Positions 39,401 through 47,176 of a stretch of DNA of 64,000 bases are shown here, piece after piece. The stretch's first letter is position 1; each line of letters starts with the position of its first letter. Source of the DNA: a bacterium (GTDB lineage Bacteria > Planctomycetota > Planctomycetia > Planctomycetales > Planctomycetaceae); contig WGME01000009.1 in the NCBI GenBank assembly GCA_016125225.1, forward strand, positions 248,001 to 312,000, given 5' to 3'. The notes under the pieces were generated by a model. That model had not been told where the DNA came from. It did not search any database and saw nothing but the letters and a program-made list of their open reading frames with translations. Position numbers and translations under genes: made by a program.

Positions 39401-40988
39401 TCTGCCCGCGCAAACCCTCAAGTATCAGATTGTGGGGGGCAACACGGGCAATGCCTTCGGCATCAACACCTCGACCGGTCAGATTTTCGTCAAGAACCGG
39501 GCTCCGCTCGATTTCGAGACCAACCCGATCTTCGATCTGATGGTGCAGGTCACCGACAATGGCAGCCCGGCTCAATCGACGGTGGGGAATATCACCATCA
39601 ATCTGACCGACGCCAATGACCCGCCTGTGGTCCCGTCACAGTCCTTCACTCTGCCGGAAAACAGTCCGCTCGGTACTGCGGTCGGTCTGGTGCAGGTGAA
39701 TGATCCAGATGTTGGCCAGGGGCGAGCCTATGCGATCGTCGGGGGCAACGTCGGCAACGCCTTTACTATCGATTCATCGACCGGCCTGTTAACCGTTCGC
39801 ACACCGGCAGCTTTGAACTTCGAGGCCAACCCGGTAATTACGGTGACGGTGCAGGTGACCGACTTCGGCCAACCCCGGATGTCGTCGACCGGTATCATCA
39901 CCGTCAACCTGACCAACGTGAATGAAGCTCCGGTCTTCTCGCCGACTCAGCAGCTCTTCACGGTCAATGAAAACAGCCCGGTCAATACTGTGGTGGGGAC
40001 GATGAACGTGATCGACCCGGATCAAGGCGATACAAAGTCGTTCTTGATCACCGGCGGGAACGTCAACAATGCGTTCGGCATCAACGCCTCGACCGGACAG
40101 ATTTTCGTAGCCAACTCGGCAGCCTTGGACTTTGAGGCGCTCAACACGTTCTCACTGTCGATTTCGGTGACCGATGCTGGTGGTAAGACTGCTAACGGTA
40201 CGGCGAAGATCAATCTCGCGAATGTGAATGACCCGCCGATCCTCACACCGGCGACCTTCACCATCAACGAGAATTCGAATGCCGGGACCGTGGTGGGAAC
40301 CGTCACCGCGACCGATCAAGACTCGGCCCAGTTGAAGACCTACGCGATTATCGGCGGCAACGTGGGTAATGCGTTCACAATCAACGCCGCTAATGGTCAG
40401 ATCACCGTGTCGAACAAGTCGGCTCTCGACTTCGAGACCACTCCGACCTTCAGTCTGCAGGTGCGTGTGACCGACAATGGCAGCCCGGCGGCTTCCAGTG
40501 TTGGCACCATTACGGTGAACCTGCGGAACCAGAACGATGCACCGGTCGTCAACAGTGCAACCTTCGCTGTGAAGACCCGTACTGGAGTAGGTACAACGGT
40601 GGGGACGGTCACCGCGACCGATCAGGATGCCGGTCAAACGAAGACCTTCTCGATCGTGAGTGGTAATACCAACAACACCTTCGCTATCAATGCCTCAACG
40701 GGAGTGATCACCGTCAGCCGGTCACCACGAACTGCGACCACTTTCAACCTGGTGGTGCGTGCGACCGACAACGGTACCCCGGCGGCATCGGGTCAGGCCA
40801 CGATTACAATTGTCGTCAACAGCACTGGTAGCGTGCCGCTGACTGCTGCAAGTACTGCAAAGACGAGTAGCACAAGCGTCTCATCGACCAATGCCACAGC
40901 GACAGGTTCGGCAGCCACGACTGCCACCTCGTCGACGACATCCACCACGAAGAAGTCCAGCACCTCCGAGTGGTGGGAATTGACGTAA
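33420..40988 (+). CDS. Giant cadherin-repeat surface adhesin with LEPR-XLL-type N-terminus, 2522 aa
   Basis: I start at ATG 33420, because MPRNWLRSL, a basic stretch (KQQQVRRRIRKAA) and LEQRVLLAA then form the N-terminal LEPR-XLL-type signal known from very long planctomycete proteins. Residues about 340-600 and 753-840 hold four beta modules of one type (pattern GSFxLSFNG, then AATVQTALNGLSTIG, then VTFxGALA). About 16 cadherin-like repeats of near 110 residues follow (698-2470), with motifs such as ENSxxGTxVGTV, DPDxGQ, GNxxNAFxI and VTDNGSP. A Ser/Thr-rich tail ends in KKSSTSEWWELT. It probably lies on the cell surface in calcium-dependent form, exported by the neighbouring genes (inferred). 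Confidence 0.9.
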   Translation: MPRNWLRSLTASMKQQQVRRRIRKAAATQAALVQSLEQRVLLAAPRVAPNVSTTFTLGENIGVNGTVTGTGTAATSDPYVDPVTGAVQSNTSNGHYVGRFLVDAGAGDTGEAVTMAVQPGANSNSAFSVQLVGQFVEIYVNNFEQLDFEESPTLTFNVTLTDNHLNGATPAPESATVGVTVNLTDRNDIPYITLENNANQPRDFQDFNIIENAPAGTVTIGADSINSGGIIHARSELHHDTNASVNVGTNVDPNNPSSIPGGNNRVDVTGRTDTISGDGTESSTLRYEILRASSSTVTQGVDMMTSEVQRVVKDFALNSGLFLIGFESDLTVDTITEGNGMTLTNEVQQLDFGNTQSGFYTLTFTTTSNPSTSFTTGPIFYSATAAQVQTELEKLAGVGAGNVQVRDLVNVVQTTKGGVGISEVQSLNLTSTPQSGSFRLSFNGVTTGAIASGASAATVQTALNGLSTIGGVGGNVTVTGTGTTMDPYMVTFGGALANVDVNSIQSVGGFTITFQGALSSANQNQLLMTSYTTPLNYSAGAGGVLAALQALPTIGTGNVSVAQTTNAFGNTGWQLNFQGALANKSLSQAVVVNLSDLVEISNDVPTLGRVSVAPAAPSFLVGSRNDGSNGLSSGFEFLRDYFGLAQGTANGTASFLALVRTRDQSIVEPLTNSNIANPFNPGLSYSEYIRINLLDSSEAAPVVQDEVYTLNEFAPNSGTTNGLIVGKVNDSVNSLGQALVTVSPTTAPSNGVNEVQTITKVISGATNPGSFSLTFKGQTTSRILQTDTAATVQAKLQALSTIGAGNVTVTDGTITPTSRQWVVTFTGALAQTDVPLLGVFNGVSDAEQPSEIFRYSIVSGNTNNAFAINSTTGEITVANASQLNFEAGSSYRLLVQVTDTSASNQTLSTVVAVDINLNDVNEQTTIGANQNFNVREGALNGTIVGSVSFSDPDLPQVRSLLFEITNGNLLDGNGQPTFNINASTGQITVNSNALLDFETQPFFDLGIRITDRGDQNTSATGVVRINVTDVNELAPILDDQSLSIDEDTPATTVIYTFSGITLEPTQKINYGLLTTGTPFGITTINPGPSQPNYAQITLNSAVDFEAGPRRYDLLVQATDIATPGLFDTAIITIFINDVNEQIDINNQTRTIAENSPAGTNVGAPVTVVDPDDADGILQGKTFKIVAGNTNNAFSINASTGQIQVNNPAALDAEVVGSTPFQLAVQVTDNGTPMTADIAFVNISVTDVNDAPVIQDQFFSILEHSAPDTLVSTVVASDQDAGQTLTYSIVGGNIGNAFKIDSVSGAILVNNPGALDFAMNPTINLVVRVADNGSPSLTDTAIVSITITESTTPEPPIINDTSFNLPENSPLDFVVGNVFPNPMMPGGTAPFNFSITSGNGTGFFRIDSSGNLIVNDPSVLNFEVNPTFILGVLVTDSSTPQLADTATITVNLQNVNEVPVITSGNSFTVAENSPNNTVVGQVVATDPDMGQSLTYAINGGSPIFNIDASGVIYVKDSSLLDFEATGGSVDLLIRVRDNGTPQLTALQTVTITITNVNERPVLTTPANPFATIAENTANGTSVGAAVATDPDIGDNVSYAITGGNTNGAFTINSTTGAITVANSAALDFETTPTFSLTVTATDTGLLSDSKTYVINLTNVNEAPLISPQSFSVPENSAPGTSVGTVVASDPEGTALTFKLLSAGNTGNAFGIDAATGNIFVKNKGPLDAEVNPVFTLTVMVSDAGGQSSMATITVTLDDENDPPVIAPQSFNLAENTVAGTIVGSVTATDPDSPAQTLTYSLIGGNTGNAFGLTAGGQLFVMNRAPLDFETNPVFTLTVQVTDNGSPALSSTATVTVNLTNLNEQPVIAPQQFIVEENSNAGTLVGTVVASDPDAGQALTYAIISGNTGTAFTINSATGAITVANSTVIDLETNPVFSLTVQVTDNGSPALSSSAVITISVGDLNEAPVVPPQSFNVAENSASGTVVGTVSASDPDLPAQTLKYQIVGGNTGNAFGINTSTGQIFVKNRAPLDFETNPIFDLMVQVTDNGSPAQSTVGNITINLTDANDPPVVPSQSFTLPENSPLGTAVGLVQVNDPDVGQGRAYAIVGGNVGNAFTIDSSTGLLTVRTPAALNFEANPVITVTVQVTDFGQPRMSSTGIITVNLTNVNEAPVFSPTQQLFTVNENSPVNTVVGTMNVIDPDQGDTKSFLITGGNVNNAFGINASTGQIFVANSAALDFEALNTFSLSISVTDAGGKTANGTAKINLANVNDPPILTPATFTINENSNAGTVVGTVTATDQDSAQLKTYAIIGGNVGNAFTINAANGQITVSNKSALDFETTPTFSLQVRVTDNGSPAASSVGTITVNLRNQNDAPVVNSATFAVKTRTGVGTTVGTVTATDQDAGQTKTFSIVSGNTNNTFAINASTGVITVSRSPRTATTFNLVVRATDNGTPAASGQATITIVVNSTGSVPLTAASTAKTSSTSVSSTNATATGSAATTATSSTTSTTKKSSTSEWWELT
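35514..40830 (+). repeat. Tandem array of about 16 cadherin-like coding repeats
   Basis: The units are near 330 nt. Repeats 5 to 16 are more alike than 1 to 4 (for example the AENS, TDNGSP and NAFxINxxTG blocks recur), which fits expansion from the 3' half. The N-terminal units carry insertions. Each unit encodes Asp/Asn-rich loops (DVNDAP, DPD) expected to bind calcium. Confidence 0.8.
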
Positions 40989-41025
40989 TCGTTCGGTTGT
41001 CGTCGCGAGCTAACTAGGCTCCCTC

Positions 41026-41060
41026 ATCACCCGTGAATCCGTGACGGATTCACGGGTGAT
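41026..41060 (+). terminator. Strong terminator after the giant adhesin
   Basis: A perfect 16-bp stem (ATCACCCGTGAATCCG with CGGATTCACGGGTGAT) closes a 3-nt loop (TGA) and is followed by ATCATTTTGG. It lies 38 nt past the adhesin stop, so the adhesin transcript ends here. Confidence 0.85.
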
Positions 41061-41247
41061 ATCATTTTGGGAAGGCAAGGCATGAGCTTGTCTGCCTGCT
41101 GTCAAACCTGCCAGGATGCAGAGATCCAGCCCCCACCGAGTGGTTCGATGGGAGTAGCTTTCCGTTCCGCTGAAATACCGGCTGAGCGCGTTGGTCTGAC
41201 CTTACGAAGCGGACGTCGTGCGACAAGGCAGCAAGTAGCCGGAATCA

Positions 41248-42240
41248 CTACGTCGTCTGGCCGGGACACTGGCAATCACCGGTGCGGAAATCGGTGCCCA
41301 AGATCAGCTTCACGCGGAGTTCCATCGCCTGACGCCGAACTCGCAATTCCACCCGAGTCCCGGGCTCATGCGTTCGCGACTGTTCTCGCAAACCTCTCAG
41401 GTTGTTGATGGCGACTCCGTCAAATTCATAAATTCGGTCACCAGAGCGTAAGCCTGCCTGTGCTGCCGGCGAATTGGGGACGACGTCAGAAACCCGCAGT
41501 TCTTCGCCGCTGGAAAGTTCGTCAACAACCACACCAAGACATGATTCCTGTTCATGCCGAACGATCAGATAGCCGCGTTCGTTCCTCAGGCGTTTCAGAC
41601 CTTCTTCGGAGACCACGGCTTGATCACTGACATGGACCGCGATCGGTTCACCCGGGAATAATCGATTGATGAACCGCAGGCCTTCGTCACGCCCTTGCCA
41701 GTTTTCATCGAGGATCAAAACGCGGGGCGAGAGTTGCGGAGTGTTGAGGACATCATGGACGGAAGCGGGCCAGTGCAACGGACGATCTTTGGCAAATTGA
41801 CCGCCCAATTCCAGAAATTGCCCCATGGCTCGGGCATGCCGCAACGTGGCATTACTGTAAATTATCTGCAAGGCTCCATCGGAAACCTGCGGATCAACCG
41901 ACGTCATCAACCGATCCAAGGCCGACTCGGTGGCATCGGCCACTTCCAGATCGTCGGACAACATCAGTTCTTCAAGCACATCATACAACCGCGGTTTTTG
42001 CTCGGGGCCGGCTTTACGAACCGCGGCTTCCAACAATGGCACAATGGTCTTGGAGCGTGCGACGAGTTGATTGGTCACGGCACGTCGAACCGCTTCGCGA
42101 TCCGAATTCAACTCCTCGATCAATTGCTCAGAAGTTAGAGAGGAGAGATTTTGCGTCTGCGGGTCGGGAAGAAATGCCACGGCAAGCAGAATGCCACCCA
42201 CGAGAACGAGTGCCACAGTGCGCCAGGGAATTCCTCGCAT
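41248..42240 (-). CDS. PDZ domain protein with N-terminal membrane anchor, 330 aa
   Basis: I choose ATG 42240, where GGAGG precedes, over the upstream extension. Residues 8-25 are a membrane anchor (TVALVLVGGILLAVAFL). Helical segments of HEAT character follow (TSEQLIEELNSDREAVRRAV, then VPLLEAAVRKAGPEQKPRL). A PDZ domain is at about 235-320 (VVPNSPAAQAGLRSGDRIYE, FDGVAINNLRGL). There is no protease domain, so it probably works as a periplasmic binding module. It ends near the adhesin terminator, and the kinase gene lies divergently upstream. Confidence 0.8.
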   Translation of the reverse strand: MRGIPWRTVALVLVGGILLAVAFLPDPQTQNLSSLTSEQLIEELNSDREAVRRAVTNQLVARSKTIVPLLEAAVRKAGPEQKPRLYDVLEELMLSDDLEVADATESALDRLMTSVDPQVSDGALQIIYSNATLRHARAMGQFLELGGQFAKDRPLHWPASVHDVLNTPQLSPRVLILDENWQGRDEGLRFINRLFPGEPIAVHVSDQAVVSEEGLKRLRNERGYLIVRHEQESCLGVVVDELSSGEELRVSDVVPNSPAAQAGLRSGDRIYEFDGVAINNLRGLREQSRTHEPGTRVELRVRRQAMELRVKLILGTDFRTGDCQCPGQTT

Positions 42241-42627
42241 GCCGCCTCCATTTTTTGCCGGGGATGTATCGTGCCAAGATATGTTCAGAATTGCCAGACG
42301 TTTCTGTCCGGAAAACGGCTTCCCCACTGAAGATCTGCATGAGCCACAAATGGACTTCACACAGAATTCTCCGGCGAATTGGAGCGCCAGGCTGATCTCG
42401 CAATTGCTGAAAAACAGCGGAGTCGCCCATAATATCGGCGACGAAGACTCCTCATGGAAAGACCTTGCAGGTTCCCTGCCCGGCAAGGTGTTCTGGATCT
42501 TCGGCTACTGTCCGTTGCGGTCCTGTCCCAACGGTTTGTTCCTGATTTTGCAGCACTCCGTTGAGATCGCTCTCGGCTGAGCATCGTACCGCCGTGCCTC
42601 GGTCCCCATTGCAGGAAAGTCATCAGC

Positions 42628-44376
42628 ATGTCTCCTTCCGATCGCCCACGGTCGCCAGCCACGCGGACTCAACCGGCGGAATTGGAGTCGACACACATCA
42701 CATCGGAACCACTGCTGGATGAAACTCAGGCGAGTGACGATCTTGCGTCAGGGGTATCTGCGACGCATGTGGGGCCTACGCAGGTGAGTTCGCAGTCGGG
42801 CGCGTCTCAGAGTTCCTCCAGGGTAACGAAGTCCACTCCGAAAGTTGGCGGTTCTACCAAAGCTCCCACTTCAGGCGGTCCGATTGGACCTCACGGGTTA
42901 GATCAGATCGGTGATTACCGGCTCATTCGTAAACTCGGCCAAGGGGGCATGGGGGAAGTCTATCTGGCGCACCAGTTGAGTCTCGATCGCCCCGCTGCGC
43001 TCAAGGTGCTTGCCAAGCATCTGGCTGATAAGCCCGACTTCGTCAAGCGGTTCTATCGTGAAGCCCGTGCGATGGCGAAGATCGATCATCCGCAAACCGT
43101 GCGGGTCTTCGCCGTCGATGAGGCGGATGGCATCCATTTCGTCGCGATGGAATTCGTGGATGGCAAAAGCCTGCAAGACTGGATGCGTCAACTCGGCACA
43201 CTATCGGTTGGGGATGCCGTACACATCATCTTGCGATGTGCGGAAGCCCTGGAAGTCGCCCACGACATCAATATGGTGCATCGCGACATCAAACCCGACA
43301 ACATCATGTTGACGCGTCGGGGGCAGGTAAAGGTTTCCGACTTCGGCCTCGCTAAAGCTCTCGACGATGAAGATATGTCGATGACACAGTCGGGGACTGG
43401 GCTGGGGACGCCTTACTATATGGCTCCTGAGCAGGCCCGGAATGCCAAGCATGTGGATCGACGATCTGATATCTATGCGCTGGGCATCACGTTCTTTCAA
43501 ATTTTGACAGGGAAGCTGCCTTTCACGGGTGACTCAGCCATGGAAGTGGTTCTCGCCAAGGAGAAAGGCTTCTACGAACCCGCCCGGAAACTGAACCCGG
43601 CAATTCCGGACAAGCTCGACCTCATCGTCGGCAAGATGATCGATAAGAAGGTCGATCAGCGATTTCAGGATTGCGGTGAACTCATTCGCGTTCTCGCTGG
43701 CCTCGGCCTCGAAAACTCCTCGCTCAGCTTTATTGACGCCCCCGATAAGGTGACCGTGTCTGCTGCCAAGTCGGCAGCGGCCCAGTCCAATCCGAGGCTG
43801 CAGCGTTCTGCCACCGTCACCAAGCCAATGGCCTCGGGACGTCTGGAAGCCTTGGCAGCGACCCGCGAAGAACAACCCGACCTTGCCTGGCAGGTAGAGT
43901 TTCGCAAACCCGATGGGCAGAAAACCATCGTCAAATGTTCGACGGCTCAAGTCCTGCAGATGCTGCGGAATGGCACGATCGATAATCGAGCCAAGGCTCG
44001 TAAGAAAAACGCTGACCCCTTGATTCCCATCGCGCAGTTTCCGGAGTTTGCTCAAACCGTGCAGGGACTGCTCATTAAGCAGAAGGCCGACAAGCAGGGC
44101 GGGCAAACCAAGAAGCTGCTGCAGAACTACCGCTGGCACGAATTCACGTATCGCGTGAAGAAGTGGTTCCTGGGACTGTTCCGTAGTGTGATGGGGATCG
44201 TCAGTTTTGTGCTCTATCTGGCCATCCTGGGTGGACTGGCTTACGGTGCCTACTACTATTGGATGAACTACGGTCGCCAGCAGTTGCAGAATGCGATCCC
44301 CGGTAGCCCAACACAATCGGCACAACCGGCATCGACTGCCACACCCGAGACACCGACGCCATCACCCGGGGGATGA
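42628..44376 (+). CDS. Membrane-anchored Ser/Thr protein kinase, 582 aa
   Basis: AGGAAAG lies about 9 nt before the ATG. After a Ser/Thr-rich leader, the kinase domain spans about 94-355 with LGQGGMGEVY, AALKVL, MVHRDIKPDNIML, the SDFGLAKAL activation loop and APEQARNAKHVDRRSDIYALG. A segment of about 60 residues (420-490) with no family I recognise precedes one membrane helix at about 520-545 (IVSFVLYLAILGGLAYGAYY) and a short Pro/Thr-rich tail outside. All catalytic residues are intact. The stop overlaps the start of the next gene (ATGA), so kinase and hydrolase-like protein are made together. Confidence 0.92.
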   Translation: MSPSDRPRSPATRTQPAELESTHITSEPLLDETQASDDLASGVSATHVGPTQVSSQSGASQSSSRVTKSTPKVGGSTKAPTSGGPIGPHGLDQIGDYRLIRKLGQGGMGEVYLAHQLSLDRPAALKVLAKHLADKPDFVKRFYREARAMAKIDHPQTVRVFAVDEADGIHFVAMEFVDGKSLQDWMRQLGTLSVGDAVHIILRCAEALEVAHDINMVHRDIKPDNIMLTRRGQVKVSDFGLAKALDDEDMSMTQSGTGLGTPYYMAPEQARNAKHVDRRSDIYALGITFFQILTGKLPFTGDSAMEVVLAKEKGFYEPARKLNPAIPDKLDLIVGKMIDKKVDQRFQDCGELIRVLAGLGLENSSLSFIDAPDKVTVSAAKSAAAQSNPRLQRSATVTKPMASGRLEALAATREEQPDLAWQVEFRKPDGQKTIVKCSTAQVLQMLRNGTIDNRAKARKKNADPLIPIAQFPEFAQTVQGLLIKQKADKQGGQTKKLLQNYRWHEFTYRVKKWFLGLFRSVMGIVSFVLYLAILGGLAYGAYYYWMNYGRQQLQNAIPGSPTQSAQPASTATPETPTPSPGG

Positions 44377-46802
44377 CCTGCCGTTGTGTCGACAAGTTGG
44401 TCGATAGGACGGGGAGCGTTTCCAAAATCGCCGTGGGAACTTTCGAGTCGCGCATGTTGTTTGCCCGCCCCTTCCACCGACTGCCGACAGGAATCGTTAC
44501 GACGATTCTTGCCGTCAACTGCTGTCTGACGGCAGTGGCTTGGGCAGGCAAAGTCGAATTGAAGAACGGCATGATCCTTGAAGGTCAGCCGGTGAAAATT
44601 CAGTCGCTGCATCGGTCTCCAGTGGGCAAACCGGGCCCGACCACCATCTATCATGTCGTGCTGGTTAACAATGGCTGGAGACGGACCTTCGTGCCGATTT
44701 GGCAAGTCCCGAATGATGGCCTGAATCTCGATGTCTCCCTGACACGGCGTGATGAGTTCACGGTGCCTCAACTCAAACAGGGACGCAGCCTGGTCGTGCA
44801 GAACGTGGGAAGCATTCTCGCCGCGACCCCCTTCGATCTACAGTTCGGTCGTCGGACCGTCACGATCGCGACGGCTCAGAAGCCGCTGCAGATCACGCAA
44901 GGCATTAGTCTGATCGCCCCCGATCATGTGAACATCGTCAGCCATAACTACGTCTGGGATTATGGCATCGGTCTTACTGCGGTGCCTCAGGACGTCATCA
45001 TTTCGGTCCTGCAGAATCCCTTGGTCTGCAAGCCGAATGAAGCACAAGATCGTCTTGCACGGGCTCGCTTTTATGTTGCGGCGGAATGGTATCTCCCCGC
45101 CTTTGCCGAGCTCGAGAGCATTGCCCGCGACTTCCCCGATAGAGAAGAAAGCGTCGAAACCTTTCGTCAGGAATTGATGCAGATCTTCGGTCGGCACATT
45201 CTGTCGGAAATCAGGCAGCGTCGACAGGCGGGTCAGCTTCAACTCGCGGATGACTCGTTGTCCAAATTGCCGCTGCCGTTACTCGCGGGTTCGGTTCAGC
45301 AGGAAATTCTTGAGTTACAGGCCATCAGCCATAAAGAGGTCGAAGATCTGGATCGGATCACGATTGCCCTGGGCGATCTGCAGGCCAAGTTGACCGACGA
45401 AACCGCACGCGCGGGGATGACCCGAGTTCGTCCACAGATGTTGCGGGAATTCGACCGGGTCGGCCTCGACCGCCTGCAACCCTTTCTCCAGGCACAGAGC
45501 GATCCTCGTGTGACCCCGAGCGAAAGTCTGGCTCTCGCCGTGACGGGGTGGATGCTTGGTGCCGAGAATGCGAACACCGACCTGAATCGTGCCCTGCGAA
45601 TCTGGGATGCCCGGGGTTTGATTCGTGAATTTCTGCGATCCAACGATCCCGTCGTACGCAATCAGTTGTTCGATGAGCTCCGCGTGCTGGAAAGTGTGGG
45701 GCCGGATGTTGTTCAGCAGATGCTCAAGAAACTCCCGCCAGTGCTGGATGCGGAAACGATTGTTCCTGGCGAGACGTCGCTGATCACCTTGCCGAAGTAT
45801 CTGACCGATGACCCCGAGCGGACGTACCACGTCATTGTGCCGCCGGAGTATTCGCCGAACAAACTCTATCCCTGCCTGTTGGCGTTACGTCCCGAACATA
45901 AATCCACGGAAGAAACGGCGGTCTGGTGGGCAGGCACCGTGGATCAACCCGCCTGGGCACAACGGCGGGGCTACATCGTGATTGCCCCCGATTACGTTCC
46001 CGAGTCGACCCGCCAATATCCTTATAGCACTCCCGCGAACCAAACGGTGATGGACTGCTTGCGCGATGCCCGATTGCGGTTCGGCATTGATCCCGATCGC
46101 ACCTACCTCGTCGGTCACGATATGGGAGCCGATGCCGCCTTCGACCTGGGGCTGGCCCATCCCGATGAATTTGCCGGCGTGGTGCCCATAGGCGGGGTCA
46201 GCGATCTCTATGGCCGTTTCTATTCGGACAATGGCGAGCTGACATCGTGGTACATCGTTCGCGGGGAACTCGGCCGTGACTCCACCTCGGAACCCTTCGC
46301 CAAGTACCTCGACCGTTGGTTTGTGAAAGGAGCCAAATACGACATGGTATATGTCGAGTTCCCCGGCCGCGGACTCGACCCCTATGCCGACGAACTCCCC
46401 CGCCTCTTCGGCTGGTTCGAGTTGCATGTCCGCCGTCCATTGCCGTTGGAATTTGAATATCTCTCTTTGCGACAGGTCGATAACAGCCCGTTCTGGGTGA
46501 CCGCCGAACTGCCGCGCACTTTTGTGTTACCGCAACCGGGGGGAAACACGCGGGGAGTGAAGTCCATGAAAATCACTGGCAAAATCACGCCGGGCAACAG
46601 CGTGTATGTTTCATCTCCGGCGACGCAGGTGAGGCTGCGATTGTATGATGGCCTGATCAATTTGAATGAACGGGTTGATGTGCACATCAACGGCAAAGCA
46701 AAGCCACCGCAGTTTCTGGAAACCGATCTGCGGGCCATGCTCGACGACTTCCGCCAGTATGCCGACCGCAGCCGCATCGCCACCGTGATCGTCGACTACT
46801 GA
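44373..46802 (+). CDS. Alpha/beta-hydrolase-like protein, possibly without catalytic Ser and His, 809 aa
   Basis: The frame opens at ATG 44373, overlapping the kinase stop, though an ATG at 44454 gives a better signal peptide. A SH3-like N-terminus (GKVELKNGMILEGQPVKI) and a helical middle (residues about 215-460) precede an esterase-like fold from about 470 to 690. There VIVPPEYSPNKLYPCLLALR, VIAPDYVPES and FGIDPDRTYLVGHDMGADAA follow the normal order. The nucleophile position in GHDMG is Asp, and no GxxH-type His is clear after it (GRGLDPYADEL). It may be an inactive binding protein or use an altered triad. Confidence 0.72.
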   Translation: MTCRCVDKLVDRTGSVSKIAVGTFESRMLFARPFHRLPTGIVTTILAVNCCLTAVAWAGKVELKNGMILEGQPVKIQSLHRSPVGKPGPTTIYHVVLVNNGWRRTFVPIWQVPNDGLNLDVSLTRRDEFTVPQLKQGRSLVVQNVGSILAATPFDLQFGRRTVTIATAQKPLQITQGISLIAPDHVNIVSHNYVWDYGIGLTAVPQDVIISVLQNPLVCKPNEAQDRLARARFYVAAEWYLPAFAELESIARDFPDREESVETFRQELMQIFGRHILSEIRQRRQAGQLQLADDSLSKLPLPLLAGSVQQEILELQAISHKEVEDLDRITIALGDLQAKLTDETARAGMTRVRPQMLREFDRVGLDRLQPFLQAQSDPRVTPSESLALAVTGWMLGAENANTDLNRALRIWDARGLIREFLRSNDPVVRNQLFDELRVLESVGPDVVQQMLKKLPPVLDAETIVPGETSLITLPKYLTDDPERTYHVIVPPEYSPNKLYPCLLALRPEHKSTEETAVWWAGTVDQPAWAQRRGYIVIAPDYVPESTRQYPYSTPANQTVMDCLRDARLRFGIDPDRTYLVGHDMGADAAFDLGLAHPDEFAGVVPIGGVSDLYGRFYSDNGELTSWYIVRGELGRDSTSEPFAKYLDRWFVKGAKYDMVYVEFPGRGLDPYADELPRLFGWFELHVRRPLPLEFEYLSLRQVDNSPFWVTAELPRTFVLPQPGGNTRGVKSMKITGKITPGNSVYVSSPATQVRLRLYDGLINLNERVDVHINGKAKPPQFLETDLRAMLDDFRQYADRSRIATVIVDY

Positions 46803-46840
46803 GTCTCTCCCCGACATCTAACTTCGATAGCCCCACCACC

Positions 46841-47158
46841 GTGACACCACCCGCCCTCACCCTTCGTGATCTGCAGCAACTCATTTACCAGATGTACGGC
46901 GATAAAGACGCCGCACGCGGAGTGGAGGGGACGTTCATGTGGCTGATGGAAGAGGTGGGCGAACTGGCCGCCGCTTTGCGGGATGGTTCACCGCATGAAG
47001 AACTGGCCAAAGAGTTCGCCGATGTGCTGGCGTGGTTGACGACGATCGCCAACGTGGCGGGAGTCGATCTCGACGCGGCGATCCGCCTGAAATACGGCCA
47101 AGGCTGCCCCGGTTGCGGAAATTTTGTCTGTAGCTGCGATCCGACGGATAAACCGTAG
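46841..47158 (+). CDS. MazG-like nucleotide pyrophosphohydrolase, 105 aa
   Basis: The catalytic pattern of the all-alpha NTP pyrophosphohydrolase family is present: WLMEEVGELAAAL (EEVxE) and KEFADVLAWLTTIA (ExxD). The length fits a minimal MazG domain. The C-terminus has an added Cys-rich tail (CPGCGNFVCSC) that could bind a metal. These enzymes clear abnormal or excess nucleoside triphosphates. The start is GTG at 46841 without a clear ribosome binding site; it lies 38 nt after the hydrolase-like gene. Confidence 0.82.
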   Translation: MTPPALTLRDLQQLIYQMYGDKDAARGVEGTFMWLMEEVGELAAALRDGSPHEELAKEFADVLAWLTTIANVAGVDLDAAIRLKYGQGCPGCGNFVCSCDPTDKP

Positions 47159-47176
47159 AAGACGGAGTTTGATCGA

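Noticed and set aside
35514-40830. Regular repeats that could suggest a CRISPR array
   Set aside because: Units are about 330 nt, in frame and coding for cadherin domains; there are no short spacers.
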